A stretch of DNA of 48,335 nt from an uncultured bacterium (GCA_905214105.1 CAJMKK010000011.1:1-48335), one strand, 5' to 3'; shown: positions 9,046 to 17,985, counted from the first letter of the stretch. A program made the numbers and translations. The notes: generated from the sequence alone by a model not told the origin.

Positions 9046-9076
9046 GTAGATTTCTAGACATGTCCCAAAAATCTAC
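9046..9076. repeat. Second CATG-loop hairpin
   Basis: GTAGATTT (9046-9053) pairs with AAATCTAC (9069-9076) around a 15-nt loop containing GACATGTCC. Together with the hairpin at 8975-9012 this forms a tandem pair with related architecture and unrelated outer arms. Confidence 0.6.
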
Positions 9077-9077
9077 T

Positions 9078-9112
9078 GGCCCCGGCCTCCAATGTGAGGT
9101 CGGGGCTTTTTA
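9078..9112 (+). terminator. Strong intrinsic terminator
   Basis: GGCCCCGGCCTC-CAATGT-GAGGTCGGGGC followed by TTTTTA. An 11-bp stem with a T-run on the plus strand marks the end of the galE transcription unit. It directly abuts the broken 3' end of the IS3 orfA remnant. Confidence 0.8.
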
Positions 9113-9328
9113 GGAACTCGTTCTCGAGCTCGAGCTCGCGCATGCACTTGCGGCCGCCGCGACCGGGTGGTTGGTCAGCTCCTTCTTCCTGACCGTCACC
9201 CATCTTCCCAGGGTCTTCTCGTTGATGCCGAGGTCGGCTGCCACTTGGGCGATGGGCTTCCCCGACGCGGCGGCGAAGTCTGCGGCCTCGGCGCGGTACC
9301 CCGCTGTGTAGGAGGGCCCGTCTGCCAT
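9110..9328 (-). pseudogene. IS3-family transposase OrfA remnant
   Basis: The frame from ATG 9328 (RBS GGAG nine bases upstream) gives YTAGYRAEAADFAAASGKP, then IAQVAADLGINEKTLGRWV, the helix-turn-helix of IS3-type OrfA proteins. After about residue 50 the good frame is lost. The expected leucine-zipper continuation RELELENEFLK is present in another frame of the same strand and is cut off by the terminator at 9078-9112. No OrfB catalytic domain is present. The element is therefore a frameshifted, truncated remnant marking one edge of the accessory island. Confidence 0.8.
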
Positions 9329-9421
9329 GACTGACACTCCTTTCTTTTTGGCGCTGAAACGATTATCGCCGCTCAACGCCATTCCTCTAAGTCAAGTGTC
9401 CTTGAATACGATACAGTTCAA

Positions 9422-9544
9422 ATGGACGAGGAGAATCTGGCGCTCCTCTCGATGAGCCCGGAGAGGTCCCTGGTCGTCACCTTCCCCCGCGCGAACGCGA
9501 AGCGGACGGCGGCGAGCCATGTCCTCACCGCGCGTTCCATTTAG
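9422..9544 (+). other. Region between IS3 remnant and ATPase gene; short unrecognised ORF
   Basis: An in-frame 40-codon ORF beginning MDEENLALLSMSPERS has no visible RBS and no recognisable family. It may be a fragment of a lost gene. The remaining bases from 9329 to 9621 show no other feature; a promoter for the downstream ATPase must lie here but no convincing -10/-35 pair was seen. Confidence 0.25.
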
Positions 9545-9621
9545 GGAGTCCTCGAGAAGTCGATCTCTCTGTGCGATAATCGAGCTATTGAGTCTCGCGA
9601 GTTTAGAGCTGGTGATATGCA

Positions 9622-10920
9622 TTGAAAATCAAGATGAAAAACATCGGCAGGGTCGCTGAGGCCGATATCGAGATTAATGGTATTGCCGTGATCGCCGGGG
9701 AGAACGGGACGGGGAAAAGCACGGTTGGAAAAGCGCTTTATGCGGCCTTCAACAGCATGTCCGATTCGGAGAACAAAATCGACCGCATGAGGCGCAATAG
9801 TGTTGAGCGCGCCATCAGGAAGGCATATGTGGGAAGCCCTCTCGACTCCACGTCTCGCCACAGGCGAACTGCTGGAAGAATGAATAGTTTCATCGACAGG
9901 GTTTTTTCGGGCGAGTGCACGAGGGACGAGCTTATTGATGAGATAAAGGAGTATTACGGGGAGGAGATCTCCCGTGAGATCGAATCCGATTTCACGAATG
10001 GCGTAGCAGGAGTTGCCGATCAGATTATCGAGATCATGGATATCTCCGATGATGAGGTATTTCGTGCGATTGCGACAAACAGGTTCCGAAGCGAGTTCAA
10101 CGGCCAGATCAATTCGGTTTTCGGCGAAGAGCCCGGGAAGGTCGAACTCCAGATAAAGGACGCATCTACGGTTTTCTCGGTTGCAAGTGACGAGGTGGCG
10201 GAGGTGCACGATAGGAGGGTTTTGCGATTCAGGGCGCATTATCTGGACGATCCGTTCCTGATCGATTCTCTCGGAGGACCCTACGGCCCCGCTTTTCGGT
10301 TCAAGCCCCTCCTTGGACACCAGGAGGAGCTGCGGCAAGATTTGATTCAGGCGACCATCCGTAACGATGACAGCGAGTCCTCGCTGTTCGAAGAGATCGC
10401 GAAGGAGCGACACCTGAAGGTTCTCATGGACAAGGTTTCCTCCTTATGTCCGGGGCATTTCGAGAGGAGCGAAAGTCGCGGTCACCTTACGTATCTCGAA
10501 GAGGGCTTCGCTCGGGGGTTGGAGCCTGGGAACCTTTCTGCTGGCTTGAAGACGTTCGCCATCATGAAGGTGCTCTTGAAGTCCGGCGCGCTAGATGCCG
10601 GAGGGACTATTATCCTCGATGAACCCGAGATTCATCTTCATCCTGCATGGCAGCTGGCCTTCGCCGAGATAATCGTGCTGCTCCAGAAAGAGCTCGGGAT
10701 GCACGTCTTAATGAGCACCCATAGTCCATATTTCCTGAATGCGATCGAAGTGTATTCTAAGAAGCACGCTGTTGATGGATTGTGCTCATATTATCTTGCG
10801 GAGACCTGCACTGATGGACGCTCTCGCTTTGCCGATATAACCGGCTCGACTGAGGTCGCCTACGAGAAGCTGGCGGCTCCTTTTGATACGCTTGAGAGGG
10901 AGGAGTACGGCCTTGAGTAG
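9622..10920 (+). CDS. AAA/ABC-type ATPase (AAA_15/AAA_21-like), candidate defence ATPase
   Basis: A 432-residue cytoplasmic ATPase of the OLD/SMC-like group found in many phage-defence operons. It opens with MKNIGRVAEADIEINGIAVI, then Walker A GENGTGKST (about 29-37), an alpha-helical insert, an ABC-like signature NLSAGLKTF, Walker B TIILDEPEIHLHP and the H-loop segment STHSPYFLNAIE. The start is TTG at 9622 with GGTGAT upstream; ATG at 9634 is a close alternative. The gene overlaps the next gene by 8 bases, so the two are translationally coupled. AT-richer codon use than the neighbours and flanking transposase remnants suggest horizontal acquisition. No OLD-type Toprim domain is fused, so any effector function should come from the partner protein. 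Confidence 0.85.
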   Translation: MKIKMKNIGRVAEADIEINGIAVIAGENGTGKSTVGKALYAAFNSMSDSENKIDRMRRNSVERAIRKAYVGSPLDSTSRHRRTAGRMNSFIDRVFSGECTRDELIDEIKEYYGEEISREIESDFTNGVAGVADQIIEIMDISDDEVFRAIATNRFRSEFNGQINSVFGEEPGKVELQIKDASTVFSVASDEVAEVHDRRVLRFRAHYLDDPFLIDSLGGPYGPAFRFKPLLGHQEELRQDLIQATIRNDDSESSLFEEIAKERHLKVLMDKVSSLCPGHFERSESRGHLTYLEEGFARGLEPGNLSAGLKTFAIMKVLLKSGALDAGGTIILDEPEIHLHPAWQLAFAEIIVLLQKELGMHVLMSTHSPYFLNAIEVYSKKHAVDGLCSYYLAETCTDGRSRFADITGSTEVAYEKLAAPFDTLEREEYGLE

Positions 10921-11581
10921 CGACCTGTGCGCCTCCTGCCCTCATCCGAACTCTCCCGCGGTGCCAGATGGCAGCGATGGTTGCTCCCGTTGCAGGACCT
11001 GTATCCTAAGGGACTGCACGTCGACCATCTCCAAAACATCCAGAGACGGGAGCGTCTCTCTTGTGGATGACGATTTGCCTGTTGTCAATTTTGACTCTGT
11101 TAAAGAATGCTACTGCAAGAAGGTCAATAGGTGGATGCAACTCCCGCGCTCCGCCGATGCGCTGTATTGCGATCGGGAAACGTTATATCTAGTCGAATTT
11201 AAAAACGGCAGTCTGAAGGAGACGCTGGGGAAGAGGCTCAATCCCAAGGATGACGAAGAGCTTGGTATCAATCTTGGCCAAAGGGACGCCCTCATCGAGA
11301 AGTGCAAGGACAGCGTTTTGATCTGCTCGGACCTGTGGGGAAAGAGGACGAGATGGTTTCGCGAGCACTGCGTCTTTGTTTTGGTATACAACGAGGACAA
11401 GAACAAGACCGCGTTGAAGCGGGTTGCCAGCTCGATTAGGAAAAAAGCGCGTTTTGGGCTTCCTGACAAATTGAAAGGTTTTTGCGTGAAGGATGTCTTG
11501 ACGCTAACCGAAAAGGAGTTTTCGACATCGCTCCTTTCAACTTGGCGAGACGCAGAAGAAATCGCGGAGGTCGACGCGTAG
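10913..11581 (+). CDS. Cys-rich protein with PD-(D/E)xK-like motif, partner of the AAA ATPase
   Basis: I do not recognise a named family. The best start is TTG at 10913, seven bases after GGGAGGAG and overlapping the end of the ATPase gene; this gives 222 residues beginning MSSDLCASCPHPN. The first 35 residues hold seven cysteines, including three CxxC spacings (CASC, CSRC, CRTC), likely a metal-binding module. Further on, VKECYCKK is followed by DALYCDRETLYLVEFKNG, which fits the spacing of a PD-(D/E)xK nuclease core (helix Glu, strand Asp, then E-x-K). The C-terminal half is basic and helical. By analogy with two-gene ATPase-effector systems (PARIS, Septu, AbiL-type) it may be the effector. 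Function is inferred, not shown. Confidence 0.7.
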   Translation: MSSDLCASCPHPNSPAVPDGSDGCSRCRTCILRDCTSTISKTSRDGSVSLVDDDLPVVNFDSVKECYCKKVNRWMQLPRSADALYCDRETLYLVEFKNGSLKETLGKRLNPKDDEELGINLGQRDALIEKCKDSVLICSDLWGKRTRWFREHCVFVLVYNEDKNKTALKRVASSIRKKARFGLPDKLKGFCVKDVLTLTEKEFSTSLLSTWRDAEEIAEVDA

Positions 11582-11769
11582 GAGACCGAAAAGCATCCGG
11601 TGGCTATTTGCTCCCGATATCGATCGTTCGTCTGCAGTCGGTTTTCTTTCCGCTGCGCCCGCCAGTTTGCGATGAGTCGCGCACCGTGTGAAGCTCAACA
11701 CGGATGAAATACAAATATAATCCCCCCTTGCACTGTGTTGATAAATATTGCTCGTCGAACTCATCTGAA

Positions 11770-12278
11770 CTGGGCTTTCTTGCATAGAACTGCCTGAACC
11801 TGAGCGTTTTCGGGTATCGCATTGCCCGATCGAGCACCATCGCGACCTTCTCAAGCTTGTCCTCGGGCGGACTCATAGCCACAGCCCCGCATGTCGTCCC
11901 GGTTGGAGCCGGGATGAGCCCTCAGGAAGCACTGCATGAAGTAGCGCATCCGGTTCACGGGCCCCAGCGGGTTCTGGCCGTCGGGAACGCCCTTGAGCAG
12001 CTTCGCGTTGTAGTGCTGGCTCTTCAGTGACAGATTGTTGACGGGAGCCGTGTGGCGCCCGGCTCCATGTCGTGGATGAGCGCGGAGCCGGGCGCCACAC
12101 GGCTCCCGAACGTCGCCAAGGTCTTCGCCCTGCTTGTCTTGCCAAGGCCCTCCCGGATGAAGATTGAATTGCCTGGCTCATCGCAGCCGAGCGCGACACG
12201 GCCTCTACCCGAGACCATCATCTCTACACATAGCCCATCATTCGACAAGAACGCGCAGTTTGTCCTGCATAGGCGCAT
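11770..12278 (-). pseudogene. IS1595-family (ISXO2-like) transposase remnant
   Basis: Three minus-strand frames in succession give pieces of one transposase: MRLCRTNCAFLSNDGLCVEMM through GSALIHDMEP (12278 to about 12060), then LSLKSQHYNAKLLKGVPDGQ and NRMRYFMQCFLRAHPGSNRDD (to about 11880), then PPEDKLEKVAMVLDRAMR and YPKTLRFRQFYARK (to about 11770). These match the C-terminal half of ISXO2-like DDE transposases. The N-terminal zinc ribbon and first catalytic Asp are missing, and there are two frameshifts. The first frameshift coincides exactly with a perfect inverted repeat at 12042-12108. The flanks 11582-11769 and 12279-12478 hold no gene I can recognise. Confidence 0.75.
12042..12108. 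repeat. Perfect 25-bp inverted duplication inside the IS1595 remnant
   Basis: Arms 12042-12066 and 12084-12108 are exact reverse complements around a 17-nt spacer. One arm (12084-12108) lies in the normal transposase reading frame (GSRVAPGS on the minus strand). The other replaces the sequence expected between HDME and NLSLKS, breaking the frame. The simplest reading is that one arm is an inverted copy of adjacent coding sequence. Confidence 0.8.
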
Positions 12279-12478
12279 GGTGTCCCCCTCCGCCGCAAGA
12301 GGTGAGCAAAAGAGAGGCTCCCCTCGCCACTACCGGACAAAGGGACCTCTCTGGGGAAACACGCTATAAAACCTTCTTGCCGGGCGGTCGAGTACAGCAC
12401 CGACGGCGTACCCGTGGAGACCTACCCAGAGCCCACGCCATTTCAAGTTTCTTGGTCTTCAACGCCACAATCCGATAA

Positions 12479-14113
12479 TCATCCAGCCGTCGAAATGACC
12501 TCGTCACAGGCGGCAAGCATCTCCTCGTCATGAGTGACAACGATTACAATATGGTCTCTCTTAATTTCATGAAGCAATTTGATCAGCGCGCCTCGACTCT
12601 TCGCATCAAGTGCTGAGGTCGGTTCATCAAAAAGCATAACGTCCGGCGATTTCAACAGCTGTCTCACAATTGCAATCTTTTGCTTCTCGCCGCCGGACAC
12701 CCCTCCTTTCCCGCCGTCAAGCATCGCCGTTGCCCCGTTCTCCACAGAAGCAACCATTTCGTCTAGCCCCAATATGACAAGCATCCGATTCAGCTTATCC
12801 ATCTCGTAATCATCAGAAAGCAGCGTAAGATTATCGAGAATCGTCCCCTCAACGATAGGGGGTTCTTGCTCCGTAATGCTGACTCGACACCGCCGCAATG
12901 CATATCGATCGATGCAACGCTGTGACACCCCGTTGTAGCGAACGGCCCCTTCTGTGTCATCTGGATATAGCCCCAATATCACTGACAGCAGCGAGCTCTT
13001 CCCCGAACCATTCGGCCCCGAGATTCCATATAGCCGACCCCTGGAAAACGCGAGCCCCTCAATGCTTAACGCGACCCTTTCCGCCCCTGGATAACGTAGC
13101 TTGATGTTCTCTAGACGGATTTCCTCAATCGGACCAAGCGCCAATTTGCCATTCGCTTCCACCGGGACATCCCAAATTCTTTTCAGCCGCTCATAGCATA
13201 CGCGATTAGTCTGGTAATCCCTTCCCCAGCCCAACAAATACTGTACCGCTGAGCTTAAGTTCGAATAATATCCAACAGCAGTCACGAGAAAACCAGGCAA
13301 CAGTCTCCCGCCCATCACTTCAACCGCGCCCACAGCAAGAAGACATCCTTGAGCGGCGGAAGCGACCAACGCGTTGCCAAAGGTAAATCTAGACCCTACT
13401 TCCTGATTTGCTCTCATCGTTGGATAGAGCCCATTAAAAGCTTCGACCAGTACAGCGCGGGACCTATCGAACAAAGCATGTTTGCGGATGAAATCAACTT
13501 TCTCCAACTGATCTTGTAGACAGGAAAAAAACCTCGCGCTCTGCTCTTGTACGTCAAAACTTCTCTCAAACAGCCTTGCGCGTGAAACCGCATAAAAAGC
13601 GGCACTCGCTGCCGCAAGAACAAGGCAGACCACACTCAACTTGATATTCAGGCTACCGAGAACAAACAGGGCGGACAAAAGGGTGATAACGTTGCTTGAA
13701 ACCCCCACAACCGAGTTGATTACGAAGATGACAAGGTCATTAGCGTCGTGATTGATTTGCTGGTTATAATACGACGCGTTGAAGCCCTCGAAGAATGCCT
13801 GGGGAAGGTGCTTCACGTGCTCAAGCGTATCCGCATTTAAGCCGAACCCCGCATGCGACTGAAGGTTGATGTACAGCATCTCTGAGCAATACACTAGTCC
13901 CGCTCGAACCGCTTGGACCGCAACCAAAATAAGGCAACAAACGAGAACGGCGGCAAGATCGGCGCTGGCCGGCATCGCCAATCGGTTTACCACTATGCCG
14001 GTAAGAAAGGGACCCGCAAGCGCAAGCAGCCCGACCAAAACTGTTACGACAAGATAGGCGTAGAATCGACCGCCCAGTATATATTTTCTACAGAGATTAA
14101 GCATCAGCCTCAT
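12479..14113 (-). CDS. ABC exporter (fused membrane and ATPase domains), last gene of the peptide locus
   Basis: About 544 residues: six hydrophobic segments in the first 300 residues (type I ABC exporter fold) followed by an ATPase domain with Walker A SGPNGSGKSS, signature VSGGEKQKIAI and Walker B DVMLFDEPTSALD. There is no N-terminal C39 peptidase, so any leader would have to be cut by another protease. The gene overlaps the radical SAM gene by about 17 bases. ATG 14113 is preferred (GGGG just upstream); GTG 14125 and ATG 14104 are alternatives. Its place at the end of the precursor-transporter-maturase operon suggests export of the mature peptide. Confidence 0.85.
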   Translation of the reverse strand: MRLMLNLCRKYILGGRFYAYLVVTVLVGLLALAGPFLTGIVVNRLAMPASADLAAVLVCCLILVAVQAVRAGLVYCSEMLYINLQSHAGFGLNADTLEHVKHLPQAFFEGFNASYYNQQINHDANDLVIFVINSVVGVSSNVITLLSALFVLGSLNIKLSVVCLVLAAASAAFYAVSRARLFERSFDVQEQSARFFSCLQDQLEKVDFIRKHALFDRSRAVLVEAFNGLYPTMRANQEVGSRFTFGNALVASAAQGCLLAVGAVEVMGGRLLPGFLVTAVGYYSNLSSAVQYLLGWGRDYQTNRVCYERLKRIWDVPVEANGKLALGPIEEIRLENIKLRYPGAERVALSIEGLAFSRGRLYGISGPNGSGKSSLLSVILGLYPDDTEGAVRYNGVSQRCIDRYALRRCRVSITEQEPPIVEGTILDNLTLLSDDYEMDKLNRMLVILGLDEMVASVENGATAMLDGGKGGVSGGEKQKIAIVRQLLKSPDVMLFDEPTSALDAKSRGALIKLLHEIKRDHIVIVVTHDEEMLAACDEVISTAG

Positions 14114-15395
14114 TTTGCCCCGCACCCCGTTTTGCCGTATTCATCATCTGGGAGAGCAGCATTTTTTGCTCGGCATCATACCGGAAGGAAACGCAACGTT
14201 TCCCCTCACCGTTTAAGGCGTGGTTGGGGCACCCTCCCATGCACATGGGAAAAGCAAAGCACTCTTGGCATTCCGGGTCATCCGGCTCATATGCCATCCA
14301 GTTAATCATGTTCTTGCTCAACATTGGCGGCTCGAAAATAGTTCCGACCCTCCGCTCCTTCATTCCAATGTCATCCCAGCACTTATACAAATCTCCGACG
14401 GGATCAACCACGTACGAGTTGATTCCAACGGCGCAACATATCCCGAAATTCGTCCCACCAAAAGGTTGAACTTTGAAGCCCCGCGCAATTGCCCTTTTAT
14501 AAAACTCAGTCTCCTCATACGAGAACTCTTTTACAGTAAAGCAGTGGCTGTCGTTCGCACATACCTGATTGATATCGTCAACAGGGGCTAAATAGAAGTG
14601 AACCTTATTCATCAGGCCATTTAGCTCGAGATAATCCAATAGCTCTTGAGCGGCCTCGATGTTGGTCTTGTCGACGTTGCTCCTTATCGAAATATCGATG
14701 ATGTCGGCACACTCTTTGACGTTCTTGAGAATACGTTCGTATGTAGGGCTTCCGTCGTGAAGAATCCTTCTCGAATCGTGATCCGACTTCGATCCATCTA
14801 TAGTCACTTGCGCGCTCGTCACACCACATGCCGCGAGCCTCCTTGCAACATCAGGCGTCAGCAGATAGCCATTTGTCACTATCGATGCGGAATATTCACA
14901 CGTTGGCCCCACGACATCTTTCAGATCCGACGTAATCCGTTCGATCATCTTCATTCCGAGCAGAGGCTCGCCGCCGTACCATCCAACTGAGAGACTTGCG
15001 ATACCAGGATAGTAATCTTTCACGAACTTGGAGAGCTGTGTCAAAACCTCCTCGCCCATCGTCGTGTACGCCTGTCCCTTTTCATAGCAGTAGGGACAGC
15101 AAAAGTTGCAAGCCATCGTTGGCGCAATGGTAAGGGACAGAGCAGTATTCGCAAAGCGCGCGGCGCGACTTTGCAACCTGATCTCCCCAAGCTCGTCCCT
15201 CTCCTCATTGACTAGGATGCCTCCCCTTATCAGCTCCGCGACAAGATCATCGGCATCCCGAACGTCCCCTTCTTGAATCCTTTTGAATTTCTGCGCGTAT
15301 TCCGGATTTAACGACAGGATGCCGCCGGTTCGCGCATTCATGATAAGAAGACTTCCGTTATGTTCATGCACCACATTAAATTGCGACAGTTTCAC
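14097..15395 (-). CDS. Radical SAM/SPASM peptide maturase
   Basis: A 432-residue iron-sulfur enzyme. The N-terminal about 80 residues (LSQFNVVHEHNGSLLIMN onward) resemble the peptide-recognition segment of RiPP maturases. The radical SAM motif C-x3-C-x2-C is in MACNFCCPYCYE near residue 100, followed by the GGEP motif in GWYGGEPLLG. The C-terminal SPASM region is Cys-rich (GICCAVG, LYKCWDD, CQECFAFPMCMGGCPNHA, RCVSF), consistent with auxiliary Fe-S clusters. Such enzymes usually install thioether or C-C crosslinks on Cys-rich precursors. The start is GTG 15395 with GGAG about ten bases upstream. It is downstream of two permease genes and upstream of the exporter; the 39-residue Cys-rich peptide at 18151-18270 is its likely substrate. 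Confidence 0.9.
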   Translation of the reverse strand: MKLSQFNVVHEHNGSLLIMNARTGGILSLNPEYAQKFKRIQEGDVRDADDLVAELIRGGILVNEERDELGEIRLQSRAARFANTALSLTIAPTMACNFCCPYCYEKGQAYTTMGEEVLTQLSKFVKDYYPGIASLSVGWYGGEPLLGMKMIERITSDLKDVVGPTCEYSASIVTNGYLLTPDVARRLAACGVTSAQVTIDGSKSDHDSRRILHDGSPTYERILKNVKECADIIDISIRSNVDKTNIEAAQELLDYLELNGLMNKVHFYLAPVDDINQVCANDSHCFTVKEFSYEETEFYKRAIARGFKVQPFGGTNFGICCAVGINSYVVDPVGDLYKCWDDIGMKERRVGTIFEPPMLSKNMINWMAYEPDDPECQECFAFPMCMGGCPNHALNGEGKRCVSFRYDAEQKMLLSQMMNTAKRGAGQNEADA

Positions 15396-15461
15396 TTCGC
15401 ACCATCTCCATTTCCAACCAAATCCATATCGACCCTCAGACGCTGCGCATACGCCAGCGCA

Positions 15462-16250
15462 CTACCTTCTTCGATAAAAACTGCACGAAAGCAGCAATAG
15501 ACATGCGAGCGACACGATGACCGCATGGCCGCATGCAGCCATCAGGACCGTCCCGCCGGCAGCCCCGCACGCCCTCATCCAATAAGCCATGTGAACCGGG
15601 GGTAAAACGGTTGGGAAACTCATCGCGATAACAAGGCCCGCGAACGTTGCGACCAGCAAGGCTCCCGACACAAGAGATCTGATCCTGAACACCTCATATG
15701 CAACCGCAACCATCAGCGTATAAGCGGCGTCTATAACGATATTCGACAGGAGTGCCGAGGTCACATTACCAACCGTAAGGCTGTCTAGACCGCTTCCGGA
15801 GCACACGGCAAAGACCGCAGCGACACCGAGAGTAAACACGATGTAGGGGCACAGCGTATACACTTCGCAAGCCAATGTCTTTGCCGCAAACAGCTGCCAG
15901 CTGCGGAAGCCCCGAGCAATCGAAACTCCCCTTGCCGACACGCTCGTCGCATCACCGAATAGCGTCCCCGCCACAACAACAGAGACGATTGGGAAGAACA
16001 CCGTATGCGCCATGGAGACGACACTTAGCCAGGAAGAGATACCCGTTGGCCCAACCCCTATCGAGAAAAGATAGCCCGGATCGGCGGAAAAGCCAAAGAA
16101 CTGGCCCTCTCCCCCTGCGGAGACCCATGCGCCGGACCCGGCAAACACATAAATCCCCGCGATGCCCAAATACATCAGCGCTATTATCACGGCGAGTTTC
16201 ATTCTCCTTGCGCGGAACAGTTCCGCCCTGACCGACATCCCAAGATTCAT
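15462..16250 (-). CDS. ABC-2-type permease subunit (second)
   Basis: A 262-residue membrane protein beginning MNLGMSVRAELFRARRMKLA with about six hydrophobic segments; the stretch DATSVSARGVSIARGFRSWQLFAAKTL is typical of ABC-2 permeases. The ATG at 16250 overlaps the stop of the preceding permease gene (ATGA), so the two are translationally coupled. The much longer open frame starting at 16616 is an artefact of overlap with that gene. It pairs with the permease at 16247-17068 and the ATPase at 17065-17985. Confidence 0.8.
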   Translation of the reverse strand: MNLGMSVRAELFRARRMKLAVIIALMYLGIAGIYVFAGSGAWVSAGGEGQFFGFSADPGYLFSIGVGPTGISSWLSVVSMAHTVFFPIVSVVVAGTLFGDATSVSARGVSIARGFRSWQLFAAKTLACEVYTLCPYIVFTLGVAAVFAVCSGSGLDSLTVGNVTSALLSNIVIDAAYTLMVAVAYEVFRIRSLVSGALLVATFAGLVIAMSFPTVLPPVHMAYWMRACGAAGGTVLMAACGHAVIVSLACLLLLSCSFYRRR

Positions 16251-17068
16251 CGAACCGCCGTCCTTACAAATAGCGAGACGAGCGCAACTCCAACCGACAC
16301 AAGCACAGTGCCGCCCGCATACAGCAAAACCTGAATTACACCAACATTCTGCATACTCAGGGAACACAGGTTCATCAGGTAATACACGGGCGAGAGCATG
16401 AGCAGCAAGCTGGGCTGACCGCTTCCGTATGTACTTGGGAACCACACCATCACAAATGTCGAAACCGCTATTGCAACGACGCTGCTCGCCACCACACTCC
16501 TCGTGAGCAAATACAGGGCGAAGGTAGCGGCGTACATCGAAATGAGCAGCAGCGCGATCATCAGCGCAATCGATACAAATTGGGCAAACCCTGAGCACGA
16601 GGCCCCAACGTCCCATTGGGCCATCTTGGTTAAATACAGCGCAGTCGTAGAAAGAAGATACACGGCACCGACCAGAGTGCAGTTCACCAACAGCTTCGTG
16701 ATCACAATCGCCGCCTGCGACACCCCTCGCGATCTCGATACGGCGTAAGCCACGGATTCAAAGTCTCTCGACGTAGCGTAAACCGCGTAGAGAATCGTCA
16801 CCGGAATCCAGACCACTGTAGACGCAAAAGACGTCCGGGCAACAGAGCCCAAAACGTCCCCTGCATCCACTAGGTTTCCAATAAAACCTATAGCCCCTCC
16901 AAGCGTATACGGGTCATCACCGGCGACCATGATCAGCACCTCAGACGAAGTCGCAGCCGCAACCACATACAGCACAGCCGCAAGCGCAATCATCAGAGCG
17001 GTCGCCGGGTGCCTGGCGAGCAACCATACCTCGCTCCGAAAAGCTGAGATGAACTCGCGTTTCATCAC
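16247..17068 (-). CDS. ABC-2-type permease subunit (first)
   Basis: A 273-residue protein with six predicted membrane segments, starting MMKREFISAFRSEVWLLARHPATA. The motif ATSRDFESVAYAVSRSRGVSQA resembles the conserved cytoplasmic loop of the other permease, so the pair probably arose by duplication. It overlaps the ATPase gene upstream (ATGA) and the second permease downstream (ATGA). In lantibiotic and bacitracin loci this arrangement (ATPase plus two permeases) gives self-immunity or export; here it would protect the producer or move the peptide, by inference from context. Confidence 0.8.
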   Translation of the reverse strand: MMKREFISAFRSEVWLLARHPATALMIALAAVLYVVAAATSSEVLIMVAGDDPYTLGGAIGFIGNLVDAGDVLGSVARTSFASTVVWIPVTILYAVYATSRDFESVAYAVSRSRGVSQAAIVITKLLVNCTLVGAVYLLSTTALYLTKMAQWDVGASCSGFAQFVSIALMIALLLISMYAATFALYLLTRSVVASSVVAIAVSTFVMVWFPSTYGSGQPSLLLMLSPVYYLMNLCSLSMQNVGVIQVLLYAGGTVLVSVGVALVSLFVRTAVR

Positions 17069-17985
17069 AGCTCGCTCTCTCGACCGATGAGCTCCGAATA
17101 AAACTCCTCAAGGCTCTTCCTATGAGAATACGCCTCCGCAACCCTCACACCTGCGGTCGAGAGCGCTTCGATTGCAATGCCCCGCCCTTCCTTTTTCTCC
17201 TCATAGCGCATAAGGACGCTGCCGTCCGGCAGAAAAGAATGTGAGGTCTCATCTCCGAGAACCGATCTCGTTCGCTCCAGATCGTCCACATGCAACACGA
17301 AACCACCGCGGCATGACTTTTCCAGCTGAGGTGCGGTCATCCTTCGAATGAGGCGACCATGACTTATGAAGAGGTAATCAGTTGCCAGCTTGTGCATCTC
17401 CTCAAGATTGTGGCTGGATACGAGAATCGTTTTACCTTGATCTTTGTTAAGATGCGTAAGGATTTTTCTTACTTCGACTATCCCCATCGGATCCAGGCCG
17501 TTTGTCGGCTCGTCCAGGATCAACAGCTCCGGATCGCCCAGCAACGCTATGGCCAGATCGAGACGCCTCCTCATTCCCATTGAGAAGTTCTTCACTTTCT
17601 TCCCGCCGGCCTCCCCCAAACCGACGGTTGATAACACACCGTCGATGGAACGATCGGTGGGAAGCCCCCACTCAATACAGCGAACGACCAAGTTGTCTCG
17701 CGCGGTCAGATTAGGATACGAAGCATTGAGGTCGGGCATATAACCCAGCCTTTCCCTGCAGCTCCGTATTTCACGTCTCCCGGTTTGCCCAAACATCGAG
17801 ATCGTTCCTGACGATGGCTCCGAAAGCCCCGTGATCAATCGAATTAACGTGCTCTTGCCGGCACCATTCTCCCCAATGAGTGCACACAGCTCGCCTTCCA
17901 TTAAAGAGAACGAGACTGATTTAACCGCTTCAAACCCGCCATATCTCTTGGATATGGCACGCAATTCAACTGGGACTTCCCGCAT
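17065..17985 (-). CDS. ABC transporter ATP-binding protein, BcrA/LanF type
   Basis: A 306-residue ATPase with Walker A GENGAGKST, signature KNFSMGMRRRLDLAIAL and Walker B ELLILDEPTNGLDPMG, followed by a roughly 90-residue C-terminal extension typical of BcrA-like subunits. The ATG at 17985 (MREVPVE) has GGAGG nine bases upstream; an ATG nine bases earlier touches that SD and the longer open frame upstream is non-coding. It is the first transporter gene after the precursor peptide and overlaps its permease partner. Confidence 0.9.
   Translation of the reverse strand: MREVPVELRAISKRYGGFEAVKSVSFSLMEGELCALIGENGAGKSTLIRLITGLSEPSSGTISMFGQTGRREIRSCRERLGYMPDLNASYPNLTARDNLVVRCIEWGLPTDRSIDGVLSTVGLGEAGGKKVKNFSMGMRRRLDLAIALLGDPELLILDEPTNGLDPMGIVEVRKILTHLNKDQGKTILVSSHNLEEMHKLATDYLFISHGRLIRRMTAPQLEKSCRGGFVLHVDDLERTRSVLGDETSHSFLPDGSVLMRYEEKKEGRGIAIEALSTAGVRVAEAYSHRKSLEEFYSELIGRESEL

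Noticed and set aside
9622..11581. Retron or diversity-generating element
   Set aside because: No reverse transcriptase is encoded anywhere in the window.
15462..16616. 384-codon version of the second permease starting at 16616
   Set aside because: Its first 122 residues overlap the first permease gene out of frame and are Cys/Arg-rich non-membrane sequence; ATG 16250 with ATGA overlap is far better.
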